From NCBI GenBank assembly GCA_020720185.1, contig DYPB01000017.1:1-29908 (forward strand): 29,908 nucleotides of DNA. Reading direction: 5' to 3'. The notes under the pieces are model-generated. The model was not told the origin of the DNA and did no database searches. It worked only from the letters and a program-made list of their open reading frames with translations. The stretch comes from Flavobacterium psychrophilum. Its GTDB lineage: Bacteria; Bacteroidota; Bacteroidia; Flavobacteriales; Flavobacteriaceae. Of the stretch, positions 18,159 through 24,906 are shown piece by piece. Positions within the stretch are counted from its first letter, which is position 1; each line of letters opens with the position of its first letter. The translations under genes and the position numbers were made by a program.

Positions 18159-18188
18159 AAACAAAAAAAAACAAAAAAATAAAAAAAA

Positions 18189-19124
18189 TCACTCTACCCA
18201 AACTTTTACCTTAACTGGCACAAGACTTGGATTATTAACTACCAAAAACACCCCATCAGGAGCAAGATTAACCGCTAACCTGCTTCGGGTTTCGCCCACT
18301 TCTAGCAATACTGGATCTGCCCCTTCAGTATTTGTTGTGGTCGATAGGCTAAAAGAAACCCCTTCGTTTCCTATATTTTGAATGGTATAAAAAGTATCTG
18401 CATTATATATTGTTGCAGTGTGAACTGTCGATACCGTTCTTGATGCTATTGTAAGCTCGATGGTTGGGGTGGCAATGCTACCATTGGTATCAATAGCACG
18501 GGCAGCGTTATACATATTATACATATTTGGGTTTGAAACCTCAAGGGTTCGAACTAAAATATCTAATTTATCATTAAACAAACTGCGAATTTGGTCAATA
18601 ATCAACGGAATATTTTCGTTATCAGTTTTGCGTTTGTCAATGGCAAGTGAGGGGTCAGAAACCGAATCGGTAAAACTATTTAGTACCGTGTTAAAAGCAG
18701 TCAAATCAGTCGCTGTTAAATTATATGGGGCTAATGATGCCATTATTGGAGTAGCCAAATTTTTAATAATATTTGCGTTCGATATCAATTCATCTTCAGA
18801 GCAAGAGTACCATTTGGACGATGGATAATCGGCTTTTTTTTGTAAAATCAAATCATTGCTATTAACTGCAAATCCAGCCAAAGCGTTGCTAAATTTTAAA
18901 CAAACTGTTTCTAATAATTTACGAATGTTTTGTTTAGTTATAGCCACCCCAGTCAGGTCGGTACGGCTACCCGTGTCGGTAGTAATAAGGCTGTCAATCA
19001 AAGTGTTTAGCTGGGTAAATTGTGCCGATACACCCGGAATAGCATTGAGGGTTGTGGCGTTTATACGCCCAAAATTACGCACTTTGAGTGCCATACTAAA
19101 AAAAGATTCATTATTTTTTGTCAT
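18189..19124 (-). CDS. Protein of unknown function, 311 aa, helical N-part and beta C-part
   Basis: A 311-aa protein I cannot assign. There is no signal peptide or membrane segment, so it is probably cytoplasmic. Residues about 1-205 look helical (LNTLIDSLI, KQNIRKLLETVCLKFSNALAGF, NIPLIIDQIRSLFNDKLDILVRTL) and close with SNPNMYNMYNAARAID; about 215-311 are beta-rich, like an Ig-type domain (FYTIQNIGNEGVSFSLS, ending VKVKVWVE). I recall Bacteroidota hypothetical proteins with this helix-bundle plus NPxxYxxYxxAR plus beta layout, often in several copies, without known function. It is divergent from an XRE-type regulator gene; its promoter overlaps an inverted repeat. Base composition is less AT-rich than the neighbouring ATPase/nuclease genes. 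First ATG chosen, 31 bases after the -7 box. Confidence 0.75.
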   Translation of the reverse strand: MTKNNESFFSMALKVRNFGRINATTLNAIPGVSAQFTQLNTLIDSLITTDTGSRTDLTGVAITKQNIRKLLETVCLKFSNALAGFAVNSNDLILQKKADYPSSKWYSCSEDELISNANIIKNLATPIMASLAPYNLTATDLTAFNTVLNSFTDSVSDPSLAIDKRKTDNENIPLIIDQIRSLFNDKLDILVRTLEVSNPNMYNMYNAARAIDTNGSIATPTIELTIASRTVSTVHTATIYNADTFYTIQNIGNEGVSFSLSTTTNTEGADPVLLEVGETRSRLAVNLAPDGVFLVVNNPSLVPVKVKVWVE

Positions 19125-19155
19125 TGTAATTAAGTTTTAAAGTTAATAATTACAG

Positions 19156-19163
19156 CAAACCTA
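19156..19163 (-). promoter_or_regulatory. -7 box of the 311-aa gene
   Basis: TAGGTTTG on the minus strand, a perfect TAnnTTTG match, 31 bases before the ATG; it overlaps one arm of the inverted repeat at 19158-19192. Confidence 0.5.
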
Positions 19164-19192
19164 TTACATATTTTTAAGATATGCAATAGGTT
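19158..19192. promoter_or_regulatory. Inverted repeat overlapping the promoter (operator-like)
   Basis: Arms AACCTATT-A-CATAT and ATATG-C-AATAGGTT (13 of 14 pairs) around TTTTAAG. It covers the -7 box and the spacer of the 311-aa gene's promoter, a typical operator position. Read on the plus strand it is followed by a T run (19199-19208), so it could also stop antisense transcription. Confidence 0.5.
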
Positions 19193-19384
19193 AGGGTTAA
19201 TTTTTTTTGTAACGCAAAGACTATATGATGTAGTTATTAATAAATCATAAAAAAGTATTGGATAATATTTTACTATCAATAAATAGTTTTATATAAAGTT
19301 TAAAAACAATTGATATTGATTATTAAACTAATTTGTATGTATTTTTTTAATTCAAATGTGTTTTAAGTATATTTAATATATTAA

Positions 19385-19447
19385 TTACTATTCAAAACAT
19401 ATCACTTACTATATTTAATATAGTAACTAATATTATTATTATAGTAA
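19385..19447. promoter_or_regulatory. Nested palindrome with four evenly spaced half-sites
   Basis: TTACTATATT-T-AATATAGTAA at 19406-19426 is a perfect 21-bp palindrome. Outer copies of the half-site, TTACTA (19385-19390) and TAGTAA (19442-19447), lie exactly 21 bp outside the inner ones, so all four are symmetric about 19416. Spacing of two helical turns suggests cooperative protein binding; the adjacent XRE-type regulator is the obvious candidate. Confidence 0.5.
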
Positions 19448-19566
19448 ATGATATTAATAATATATCAATATATATTTATATAATATTAAAAAATATTAAT
19501 AATATAAAAAATATATGTTTTATAATATAAATTTATATTATTATAATATTAAATAAAAAATATATC

Positions 19567-19574
19567 TATATTTG
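19567..19574 (+). promoter_or_regulatory. -7 box of the XRE-type gene
   Basis: TATATTTG, perfect TAnnTTTG, 15 bases before the ATG at 19590; it excludes the in-frame TTG at 19572 as start. Confidence 0.6.
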
Positions 19575-19589
19575 CAAAAACAAATCCTT

Positions 19590-19979
19590 ATGATACGACG
19601 CAAAAAACGAGGCACACTAAAACCAAACACAAGCAGTATTGTATTAAATATACTTCCAGTGCTTATGGTTCGTAATATTAAAACCCCATTTACCTACCTG
19701 ACAAAATTAGGGATATGTCCTGCAAGTGCAAGTAAGATGTTAAATGGCAAAGCAGTACAAATCAATTTCAAACAATTAACCAACCTTTGTTTGCACCTTA
19801 ATTGTACCCCTAACGATTTATTTGCCATTAGAGAAATGAGCCTTCCACCTATACATCAGCTCAATAAATTAGAAATATACAGCGAAGTACCGATAACAGA
19901 TTTGGATGAAAACTGGAATATAAAAAGCATTAAAGAAGCAAAAGATTTGAAGTTAAAAGGAGGGATTGTGAATTTATAA
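19590..19979 (+). CDS. XRE-family (Cro/CI-type) helix-turn-helix regulator
   Basis: A 129-aa probable DNA-binding protein. Residues about 25-80 form a Cro/CI-type HTH: KTPFTYLTKLGICPASASKMLNGKAVQINFKQLTNLCLHLNCTPNDLF, where ASASKMLNGK is the recognition-helix region and NCTPNDLF the usual end of the domain. A basic start (MIRRKKR) precedes it; the tail (about 85-129) is unassigned. Small regulators of this kind are common and often solitary in Bacteroidota. Long AT-rich upstream region with a nested palindrome suggests autoregulation (inference). The ATPase gene starts 36 bases downstream but has its own promoter box. Confidence 0.85.
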   Translation: MIRRKKRGTLKPNTSSIVLNILPVLMVRNIKTPFTYLTKLGICPASASKMLNGKAVQINFKQLTNLCLHLNCTPNDLFAIREMSLPPIHQLNKLEIYSEVPITDLDENWNIKSIKEAKDLKLKGGIVNL

Positions 19980-19980
19980 T

Positions 19981-19988
19981 TATATTTG
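19981..19988 (+). promoter_or_regulatory. -7 box of the ATPase/nuclease pair
   Basis: TATATTTG, perfect TAnnTTTG, starting two bases after the XRE stop and 27 bases before the ATPase ATG. It allows the pair to be expressed apart from the regulator. Confidence 0.5.
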
Positions 19989-20015
19989 CAATAATATTAT
20001 TTTAAAATAAATACT

Positions 20016-21395
20016 ATGAAATTGAATCTGAAAAACTTGGGTGCTATAAAAGATGGGACAATTGATTTGTCAAAAAGAATAAATATACTTTGCGGTCAAA
20101 ATAATACAGGTAAAACCTATTTATCATTTGTAATTTATGCTCTAACTCGTGAAAAATTTAGTAGAAGTCCTTTAAAATTTGAATTAGCCAGTTTGATAGA
20201 AAACGGAGAAGTTACCATAAACTCAGACACTAAAACATTATATGATTATTTGATAAATTTATTATCTGATATTAAATCTAATTTAGATACCATTTTTGGA
20301 ATTTCAGAAGAAGTTGCACAAAAAATGTTTAAGGATTTTGAATTAAATTTAATGATTACAGAAACAGAATTTAATCAAAAATATATAGAATTAAATTTTA
20401 AAGAGCAAATACAAATAGGGGAGTATCGATTTAATTTTAAAAAAAATACTGACACCCCTACCGTTATTATAGGGTTAATTGACGGTATCGATTATTCTGA
20501 AATTTTAAACGACCATTTGATTTTAATAAAACTTACCTCAATATTAATTAATCGAATTGTTCTTTTTCCTATCACAAAATCAGTAATTTTTACAGTCGAG
20601 AGGAATTCAATATTCACATTTAGTAAAGAACTATCTATTAATAGAAATTTATTAATAGACCAAATGCAAAAGTTAAATAATGGCGAAAAACTAGACCCCT
20701 TTGAACTGCTACAAGGAGGGTCAAATAGATATCCGATAGCGATTAAAGACGGATTAACTATATCTGATGATTTAACAGCATGGTCAAATAAAAAGAGTGT
20801 ATATTATGATTTTGCGACAGAAATTGAACAAAAACTTTTGAATGGGACATTAGAAGTAAATAAAAAAAGTGGGGCATTAGAATTTATTTCAAATAAAAAT
20901 AAAAATTTAAAACTCCCCATTCATATGTCTGCCTCAATCGTTAAAACTTTATCAAGCGTAATTTTTTATTTAAAATACAGTGCAGAGAAAAATGACTTAA
21001 TAATAATTGACGAGCCAGAAATGAATCTGCATCCTGATAATCAAATAATTTTAACAAAAGTTTTTGCAAAACTATACAATAAAGGATTTAGATTATTTAT
21101 CAGCACCCATAGCGATTATGTAGTTAGAGAAATTAATAATTTAATAATGGCATCATCATTAAATGAAAACTCAAATGCAGAATTAAAAAACATATACTCA
21201 TCAGATGAAATTATTAAACCAAACGATGTAAATGTTAATTACTTTAATTTTATAAAAGCAAATGCAACACAGCTATCAATTAAAAAAATTGAAGTAACTA
21301 CAACAGGATTCGAAGTCGAAAGTATAGACAATGAAATAAATGCTCAAAATGAAAGGGCAATGGATTTGTTTTATGAAATTAATAAAGAGTATTAA
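20016..21395 (+). CDS. ABC-type AAA ATPase of a putative two-gene defence module
   Basis: A 459-aa soluble ATPase of the AAA_15/AAA_21 type (SMC/RecF/OLD-like ABC ATPases). N-terminal LKNLGAIKDGTIDLSKRINILCGQNNTGKT has the Walker A at 27-34; a long helical insert runs from about 50 to 290; VERNS near residue 195 recalls the PxER element of this group; MSASIVKTLS (304-313) stands where the ABC signature is expected but is degenerate; Walker B NDLIIIDEPEMNLHP at 326-340 with catalytic E333; H-loop ISTHSDYV at 362-369. No C-terminal TOPRIM domain as in OLD nucleases. The stop is one base from the start of the nuclease-like gene, so translation is coupled. Paired with a nuclease-like protein, the layout recalls PARIS and Septu, in which the ATPase senses phage and releases the effector; that role here is inference. 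Confidence 0.85.
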   Translation: MKLNLKNLGAIKDGTIDLSKRINILCGQNNTGKTYLSFVIYALTREKFSRSPLKFELASLIENGEVTINSDTKTLYDYLINLLSDIKSNLDTIFGISEEVAQKMFKDFELNLMITETEFNQKYIELNFKEQIQIGEYRFNFKKNTDTPTVIIGLIDGIDYSEILNDHLILIKLTSILINRIVLFPITKSVIFTVERNSIFTFSKELSINRNLLIDQMQKLNNGEKLDPFELLQGGSNRYPIAIKDGLTISDDLTAWSNKKSVYYDFATEIEQKLLNGTLEVNKKSGALEFISNKNKNLKLPIHMSASIVKTLSSVIFYLKYSAEKNDLIIIDEPEMNLHPDNQIILTKVFAKLYNKGFRLFISTHSDYVVREINNLIMASSLNENSNAELKNIYSSDEIIKPNDVNVNYFNFIKANATQLSIKKIEVTTTGFEVESIDNEINAQNERAMDLFYEINKEY

Positions 21396-21396
21396 A

Positions 21397-21900
21397 ATGA
21401 GTTTTATTATAGACCTTAAAAAACACATCAATAATGTAGCCGAAATTTCAGGTGTTGAAAGAAATACATTAATTGAAAAAAAAGTTAAGCCATTTACAAA
21501 AGTTCAATTACAAACCGAAAGAGTTTATTTACTATATGACTTTGAACGATTAAAAGACCCATTTCCATTCTTTGAAAAAACGGAAGACACAAAAGGATTA
21601 AATGCAATTGCGGATTATGTAATTTTCACAGAAAACAAAGATAAATTATGGGCAGTTATAATTGAGTTAAAAAACGGAAAGGGAAACCCTAAAAATCAAA
21701 TATTTGCAACAAAACAATTTGCAAGTTATTTAATAGAGTCAATTAATAGACAATGTAAAAAAGAATATAAAGTTGAAATTCGTGGCATTGCATATTCCAA
21801 ATTATATAGACCAACTACGAATTTAAAAAAACCATATGATAAATATAATAACACCTATATATCTGGAAATAAGTTAAACCTAACTAACTTTTTAATATAG
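21397..21900 (+). CDS. Putative PD-(D/E)XK nuclease-like partner of the ATPase
   Basis: A 167-aa protein not recognised by name. The core GLNAIADYVIFTEN...LWAVIIELKNGKG fits a PD-(D/E)XK fold: D73, then E90-x-K92 at the end of a hydrophobic strand, then a helix with Q101 and Q107 (NPKNQIFATKQFASYL), like the Q that follows this motif in many members. The N-terminal ~60 residues are helical and charged; the C-terminal part has Tyr- and Lys-rich strands. The ATG at 21397 is chosen because the ATPase stop is at 21393-21395; an upstream in-frame ATG at 21340 would overlap the ATPase gene by 56 bases. Strongly AT-rich like the ATPase. Nuclease activity is inferred from a three-residue pattern only. 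Confidence 0.7.
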   Translation: MSFIIDLKKHINNVAEISGVERNTLIEKKVKPFTKVQLQTERVYLLYDFERLKDPFPFFEKTEDTKGLNAIADYVIFTENKDKLWAVIIELKNGKGNPKNQIFATKQFASYLIESINRQCKKEYKVEIRGIAYSKLYRPTTNLKKPYDKYNNTYISGNKLNLTNFLI

Positions 21901-21916
21901 CTATACAATCTTTATT

Positions 21917-21924
21917 TATCTTTG
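21917..21924 (+). promoter_or_regulatory. -7 box of tgt
   Basis: TATCTTTG, perfect TAnnTTTG, 18 bases before the ATG at 21943; it excludes the in-frame TTG at 21922 as start. Confidence 0.6.
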
Positions 21925-21942
21925 CCTACGAAATATAAGAAA

Positions 21943-23073
21943 ATGACCTTCAATTTATTAAAAAAAGACCCACAAACCAAAGCCCGAGCAGGAACAATAA
22001 CCACCGATCACGGCATTATTGAAACCCCAATTTTTATGCCCGTTGGCACCGTAGCCTCCGTAAAAGGAGTGCATCAACGAGAATTAAAAAACGAAATCAA
22101 TCCCGATATTATACTTGGCAATACCTATCATTTATATTTGCGTCCAAAACTTGAAGTACTAGAAAAAGCAGGAGGCTTACATAAATTTATGAACTGGGAC
22201 AGAAATATACTCACCGATTCAGGCGGATATCAAGTATATTCACTGTCAGCCAACAGAAAAATAAAAGAAGAAGGCGTAAAATTTAAAAGCCATATAGATG
22301 GCTCCTATCATTTCTTTTCGCCCGAAAATGTAATGGAAACCCAACGAACCATCGGAGCCGATATCATTATGGCATTCGATGAATGCACCCCCTATCCGTG
22401 CGATTATCGATATGCACAACGGTCAATGCACATGACCCATCGTTGGTTGGATAGATGCATCAATCATTTAACAAAATTGCCCTACAAATATGACTATGAG
22501 CAAAGCTTTTTCCCAATAGTTCAGGGTTCTACTTACAAAGATTTAAGAGAACAATCAGCAACCTATATAGCCAATTCCAATCAACAAGGCAATGCCATCG
22601 GCGGATTATCCGTTGGCGAACCTGCCGAAGAAATGTATGCCATGACCGAAATTGTTTGCAACATTTTACCCGAAGACAAACCCCGATATTTAATGGGAGT
22701 TGGCACACCGATAAACATTCTCGAAAACATAGCACTCGGCATCGATATGTTCGATTGTGTAATGCCCACCCGAAATGCCCGAAACGGAATGCTGTTTACC
22801 GCAAACGGCACCATAAACATCAAAAACAAAAAATGGGAAGCCGATTTTTCGCCAGTCGATGAAATGGGACACACCTTTGTAGATACCGAATACACCAAAG
22901 CCTATTTGCGACATCTTTTTGCAGCCAATGAGTATTTGGGCAAACAAATAGCCACTATTCACAACCTTGGTTTCTATATGTGGCTCGTGCGAGAAGCCCG
23001 AAAACACATCATAGCAGGCGATTTTAGAGAATGGAAAACAATGATGGTAAAAAATATGAGTCAAAGATTATAA
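21943..23073 (+). CDS. tgt: tRNA-guanine transglycosylase (queuosine biosynthesis)
   Basis: A 376-aa TIM-barrel enzyme that swaps guanine 34 for preQ1 in GUN-anticodon tRNAs, a step towards queuosine. Visible: ILTDSGGYQVYSL with the catalytic Asp92, MAFDECTPYP, FFPIVQGS, GGLSVGEP, YLMGVGTP, and GIDMFDCVMPTRNARNG with the nucleophile Asp at about 268. The place where bacterial Tgt normally has its zinc-binding CxCxxC (before YTRAYLRHL) reads DEMGHTFVDTEYTKAYLRHL, with no Cys, although the later His (ATIHN, H340) is kept. Own promoter directly after the nuclease-like gene. The codon use is noticeably richer in GC than the preceding module. Confidence 0.96.
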   Translation: MTFNLLKKDPQTKARAGTITTDHGIIETPIFMPVGTVASVKGVHQRELKNEINPDIILGNTYHLYLRPKLEVLEKAGGLHKFMNWDRNILTDSGGYQVYSLSANRKIKEEGVKFKSHIDGSYHFFSPENVMETQRTIGADIIMAFDECTPYPCDYRYAQRSMHMTHRWLDRCINHLTKLPYKYDYEQSFFPIVQGSTYKDLREQSATYIANSNQQGNAIGGLSVGEPAEEMYAMTEIVCNILPEDKPRYLMGVGTPINILENIALGIDMFDCVMPTRNARNGMLFTANGTINIKNKKWEADFSPVDEMGHTFVDTEYTKAYLRHLFAANEYLGKQIATIHNLGFYMWLVREARKHIIAGDFREWKTMMVKNMSQRL

Positions 23074-23211
23074 ATTTTCAGAAGCAACACAACAGGCATT
23101 TTCAATAAACCATATTCCTGCTGTCATTCCAAAAAATTTGGCAAGAAAAATGCCAAAATTGTTTTTCCCTTCCATCAGGGCTATTTGAATAATTGTATTG
23201 CTTTTCGACAA
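23068..23211 (-). CDS. Possible small membrane protein (about 47 aa)
   Basis: A short minus-strand frame that overlaps the end of tgt by six bases. From a TTG at 23211 it reads MSKSNTIIQIALMEGKNNF and on to CCVASENL, 47 residues; from the ATG at 23175 only 35. The middle (FGIFLAKFFGMTAGIWFIENACCVA) is hydrophobic enough for one membrane span. A box CATTTTTG (one mismatch) precedes the TTG by six bases. It may equally be a degraded gene or chance. Confidence 0.25.
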   Translation of the reverse strand: MSKSNTIIQIALMEGKNNFGIFLAKFFGMTAGIWFIENACCVASENL

Positions 23212-23282
23212 AGGTTTGCAAAAATGATACTATCACAATAATTGATTTTATTACAAATCTTAAAAAACAATTTGGGCTATAA

Positions 23283-23456
23283 ACCCAAATTACGCATTAG
23301 AAATCTATTCCAAACTCAAACTACTTCAAAAATAAGCACTTACTCCTATTTTTAAATTCAAAATACAAAAGTATTCTTTCTTCAAAAATAGTCCGTGAGC
23401 ACTTATTTTTATTGCATTTTGAGTTTTCATAACGAAGTCTAATGCGTAATTTGGGT
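23283..23456. mobile_element. MITE-like palindromic element, copy 2
   Basis: The second 174-bp copy, 173/174 identical to 15523-15696. Terminal inverted repeats are perfect over 19 bp; flanking target duplication TAA at 23280-23282 and 23457-23459. No coding capacity. Its presence in a second convergent gap with a different 3-bp duplication shows that the unit moves as a whole. Confidence 0.85.
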
Positions 23457-23501
23457 TAAACCAACCGCAGCCGAAGTAATTCCTAACAAGATACCCTCCT
23501 A

Positions 23502-23559
23502 AAAAAGCGTATAAGTTTTATAATTGTAATGTTACAATTATAAAACTTACACGCTTTTT
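23502..23559. terminator. Long bidirectional hairpin
   Basis: Two 28-base arms (AAAAAGCGTATAAG... and ...CTTACACGCTTTTT) pair at 27 of 28 positions around a two-base loop. It lies between convergent units and probably terminates the isomerase operon and tgt, though the stem is much longer than usual terminators. Confidence 0.6.
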
Positions 23560-23626
23560 GATACACTACCAAAAACAATCTTAATCAAGTTTTTGGAGCC
23601 CGCCTAAATTACAACGAATTTTAAAT

Positions 23627-24856
23627 TTATTGTTTAATCTCAATCGGAGCAGGAGCATTTGGATTAGTTTCGAGCATCTCTAATTCAAAAATTAAATTTG
23701 TATTAGCAGGAATTACACTACCAGCACCTCGTTCACCATAACCTAATTTTGAAGGTATAAACAACAACATTTTATCGCCAAAAGACATCATATTCAAACC
23801 TTCTAAAAAGCCAGGAATTAAACCATCTTTTTTCCCAAACTGGAACGGAAATGGATTGTATCCTCCACCTTTTAATTTTTCTGGATTTAATTTTCCATAC
23901 TCACTTTCAACAGTTTGATAACTACTGTCAAACAAACCGCCATTTTCAAAATATCCTGCATAATTTACATAAACCGTTGCTCCATCTGCAGGTTTTTTTC
24001 CTTCTCCTTTAACTAAAAATTTATACTCTAAACCTGATTCTGTTTTGGTTGTAGTTGGTTTTGTTTCTGCAAAATAAGCTGCTTTTTTAGCTAAAACAGG
24101 ACCGTATTTTTCGTCATAAACTTTTTTGGCAGCAGCTATTTCTGCCTCTTGTTTTTTTCTTGTTTCTTCTTGCAAAGCAGCTTGTTTTTTATCATCTTCA
24201 GCTTTATTACCATAATAATTTGAAAAAATTGCAACAGCATCAAATTTCTTTGCGGCTATTCCTACTCGGTTAATGGTAACTTTTTTCATCAGATCATCTT
24301 GAACAATTGCATTTACAATATCTTGACCTACAACAACATGACCAAAAACTGTGTGCTTTCCATCAAGCCAAGGCGTATCCTTATGGGTTATAAAAAACTG
24401 GCTGCTATTGGTGGCAGGACCAGAATTTGCCATTGATAAAATTCCACCTTTATCGTGTTTTAAACTTGGGTCAAATTCATCTTTAAAACTATATCCAGTT
24501 CCGCCAGATCCGTTTCCGGCAGGGTCTCCACCTTGAATCATAAAATCTTTAATTACTCGATGAAATTTCAAACCTTCATAATAAGGTTTTCCTTTCAAAT
24601 CTTCTTTAACAAATGGGTTTTTTCCTTCTACTAACGAGACAAAATTAGCAACCGTAATTGGTGTTTTAGTGTATTCTAGTTGTACCACAATTTTTCCTTT
24701 TGTTGTTTCAAAAATGGCAAAAATACCTTCATTTGAAGTATTGTTTTTTGCTTTTTGAACAACTAATGCAGGTTTTTTTGTTACTGCTTTCTTTGCTTTT
24801 TGAGCATACATTGTTGTAAATCCGAGTAGGATAAATAATAAAATTTTGGTTTTCAT
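23627..24856 (-). CDS. Exported cyclophilin-FKBP fusion prolyl isomerase
   Basis: A 409-aa peptidyl-prolyl cis-trans isomerase with two unrelated catalytic domains. Signal peptide 1-18 (ends MYAQ; no lipobox), Lys-rich linker to 43, cyclophilin domain about 45-205 (FHRVIKDFMIQGGDP, SSQFFITHKD, PWLDGKHTVFG with catalytic Arg100), charged helix/coiled coil about 215-262 (KKQAALQEETRKKQEAEIAAAKK), FKBP domain about 270-397 (YVNYAGYFENGGLFDSS, GLIPGFLEGL, IPSKLGYGERG). It likely folds proteins in the periplasm. Paralogue of the next gene upstream, 50 bases away, and last gene of the operon led by the DHH phosphoesterase gene. Confidence 0.93.
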   Translation of the reverse strand: MKTKILLFILLGFTTMYAQKAKKAVTKKPALVVQKAKNNTSNEGIFAIFETTKGKIVVQLEYTKTPITVANFVSLVEGKNPFVKEDLKGKPYYEGLKFHRVIKDFMIQGGDPAGNGSGGTGYSFKDEFDPSLKHDKGGILSMANSGPATNSSQFFITHKDTPWLDGKHTVFGHVVVGQDIVNAIVQDDLMKKVTINRVGIAAKKFDAVAIFSNYYGNKAEDDKKQAALQEETRKKQEAEIAAAKKVYDEKYGPVLAKKAAYFAETKPTTTKTESGLEYKFLVKGEGKKPADGATVYVNYAGYFENGGLFDSSYQTVESEYGKLNPEKLKGGGYNPFPFQFGKKDGLIPGFLEGLNMMSFGDKMLLFIPSKLGYGERGAGSVIPANTNLIFELEMLETNPNAPAPIEIKQ

Positions 24857-24906
24857 TTTTTCTAAATTATTTTTTAAACTTTTTGATTATTGTTATTTGT
24901 TCTTAT

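Larger units (their letters stand above)
19125..19589. other. AT-rich divergent control region
   Basis: A 465-bp gene-free gap between the 311-aa gene and the XRE-type gene. It holds two outward promoters, an inverted repeat overlapping one of them, a nested palindrome at 19385-19447, and a stretch (19441-19560) with only 4 G/C in 120 bases. No small ORF was supported. Confidence 0.8.
23212..23626. other. Gene-free convergent gap holding the second MITE-like copy and hairpins
   Basis: Between tgt (or the small frame) and the isomerase operon. It contains the 174-bp element at 23283-23456, a long hairpin at 23502-23559 and a smaller one at 23569-23596 (CCAAAAAC/GTTTTTGG). No coding frame of note. 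Confidence 0.7.

Noticed and set aside
19125..19589. Replication origin in the AT-rich region
   Set aside because: No DnaA-box-like cluster and no dnaA, dnaN or rep gene nearby.
20016..21900. PARIS or Septu system
   Set aside because: The second protein shows no DUF4435/TOPRIM or HNH features, so neither name is supported.
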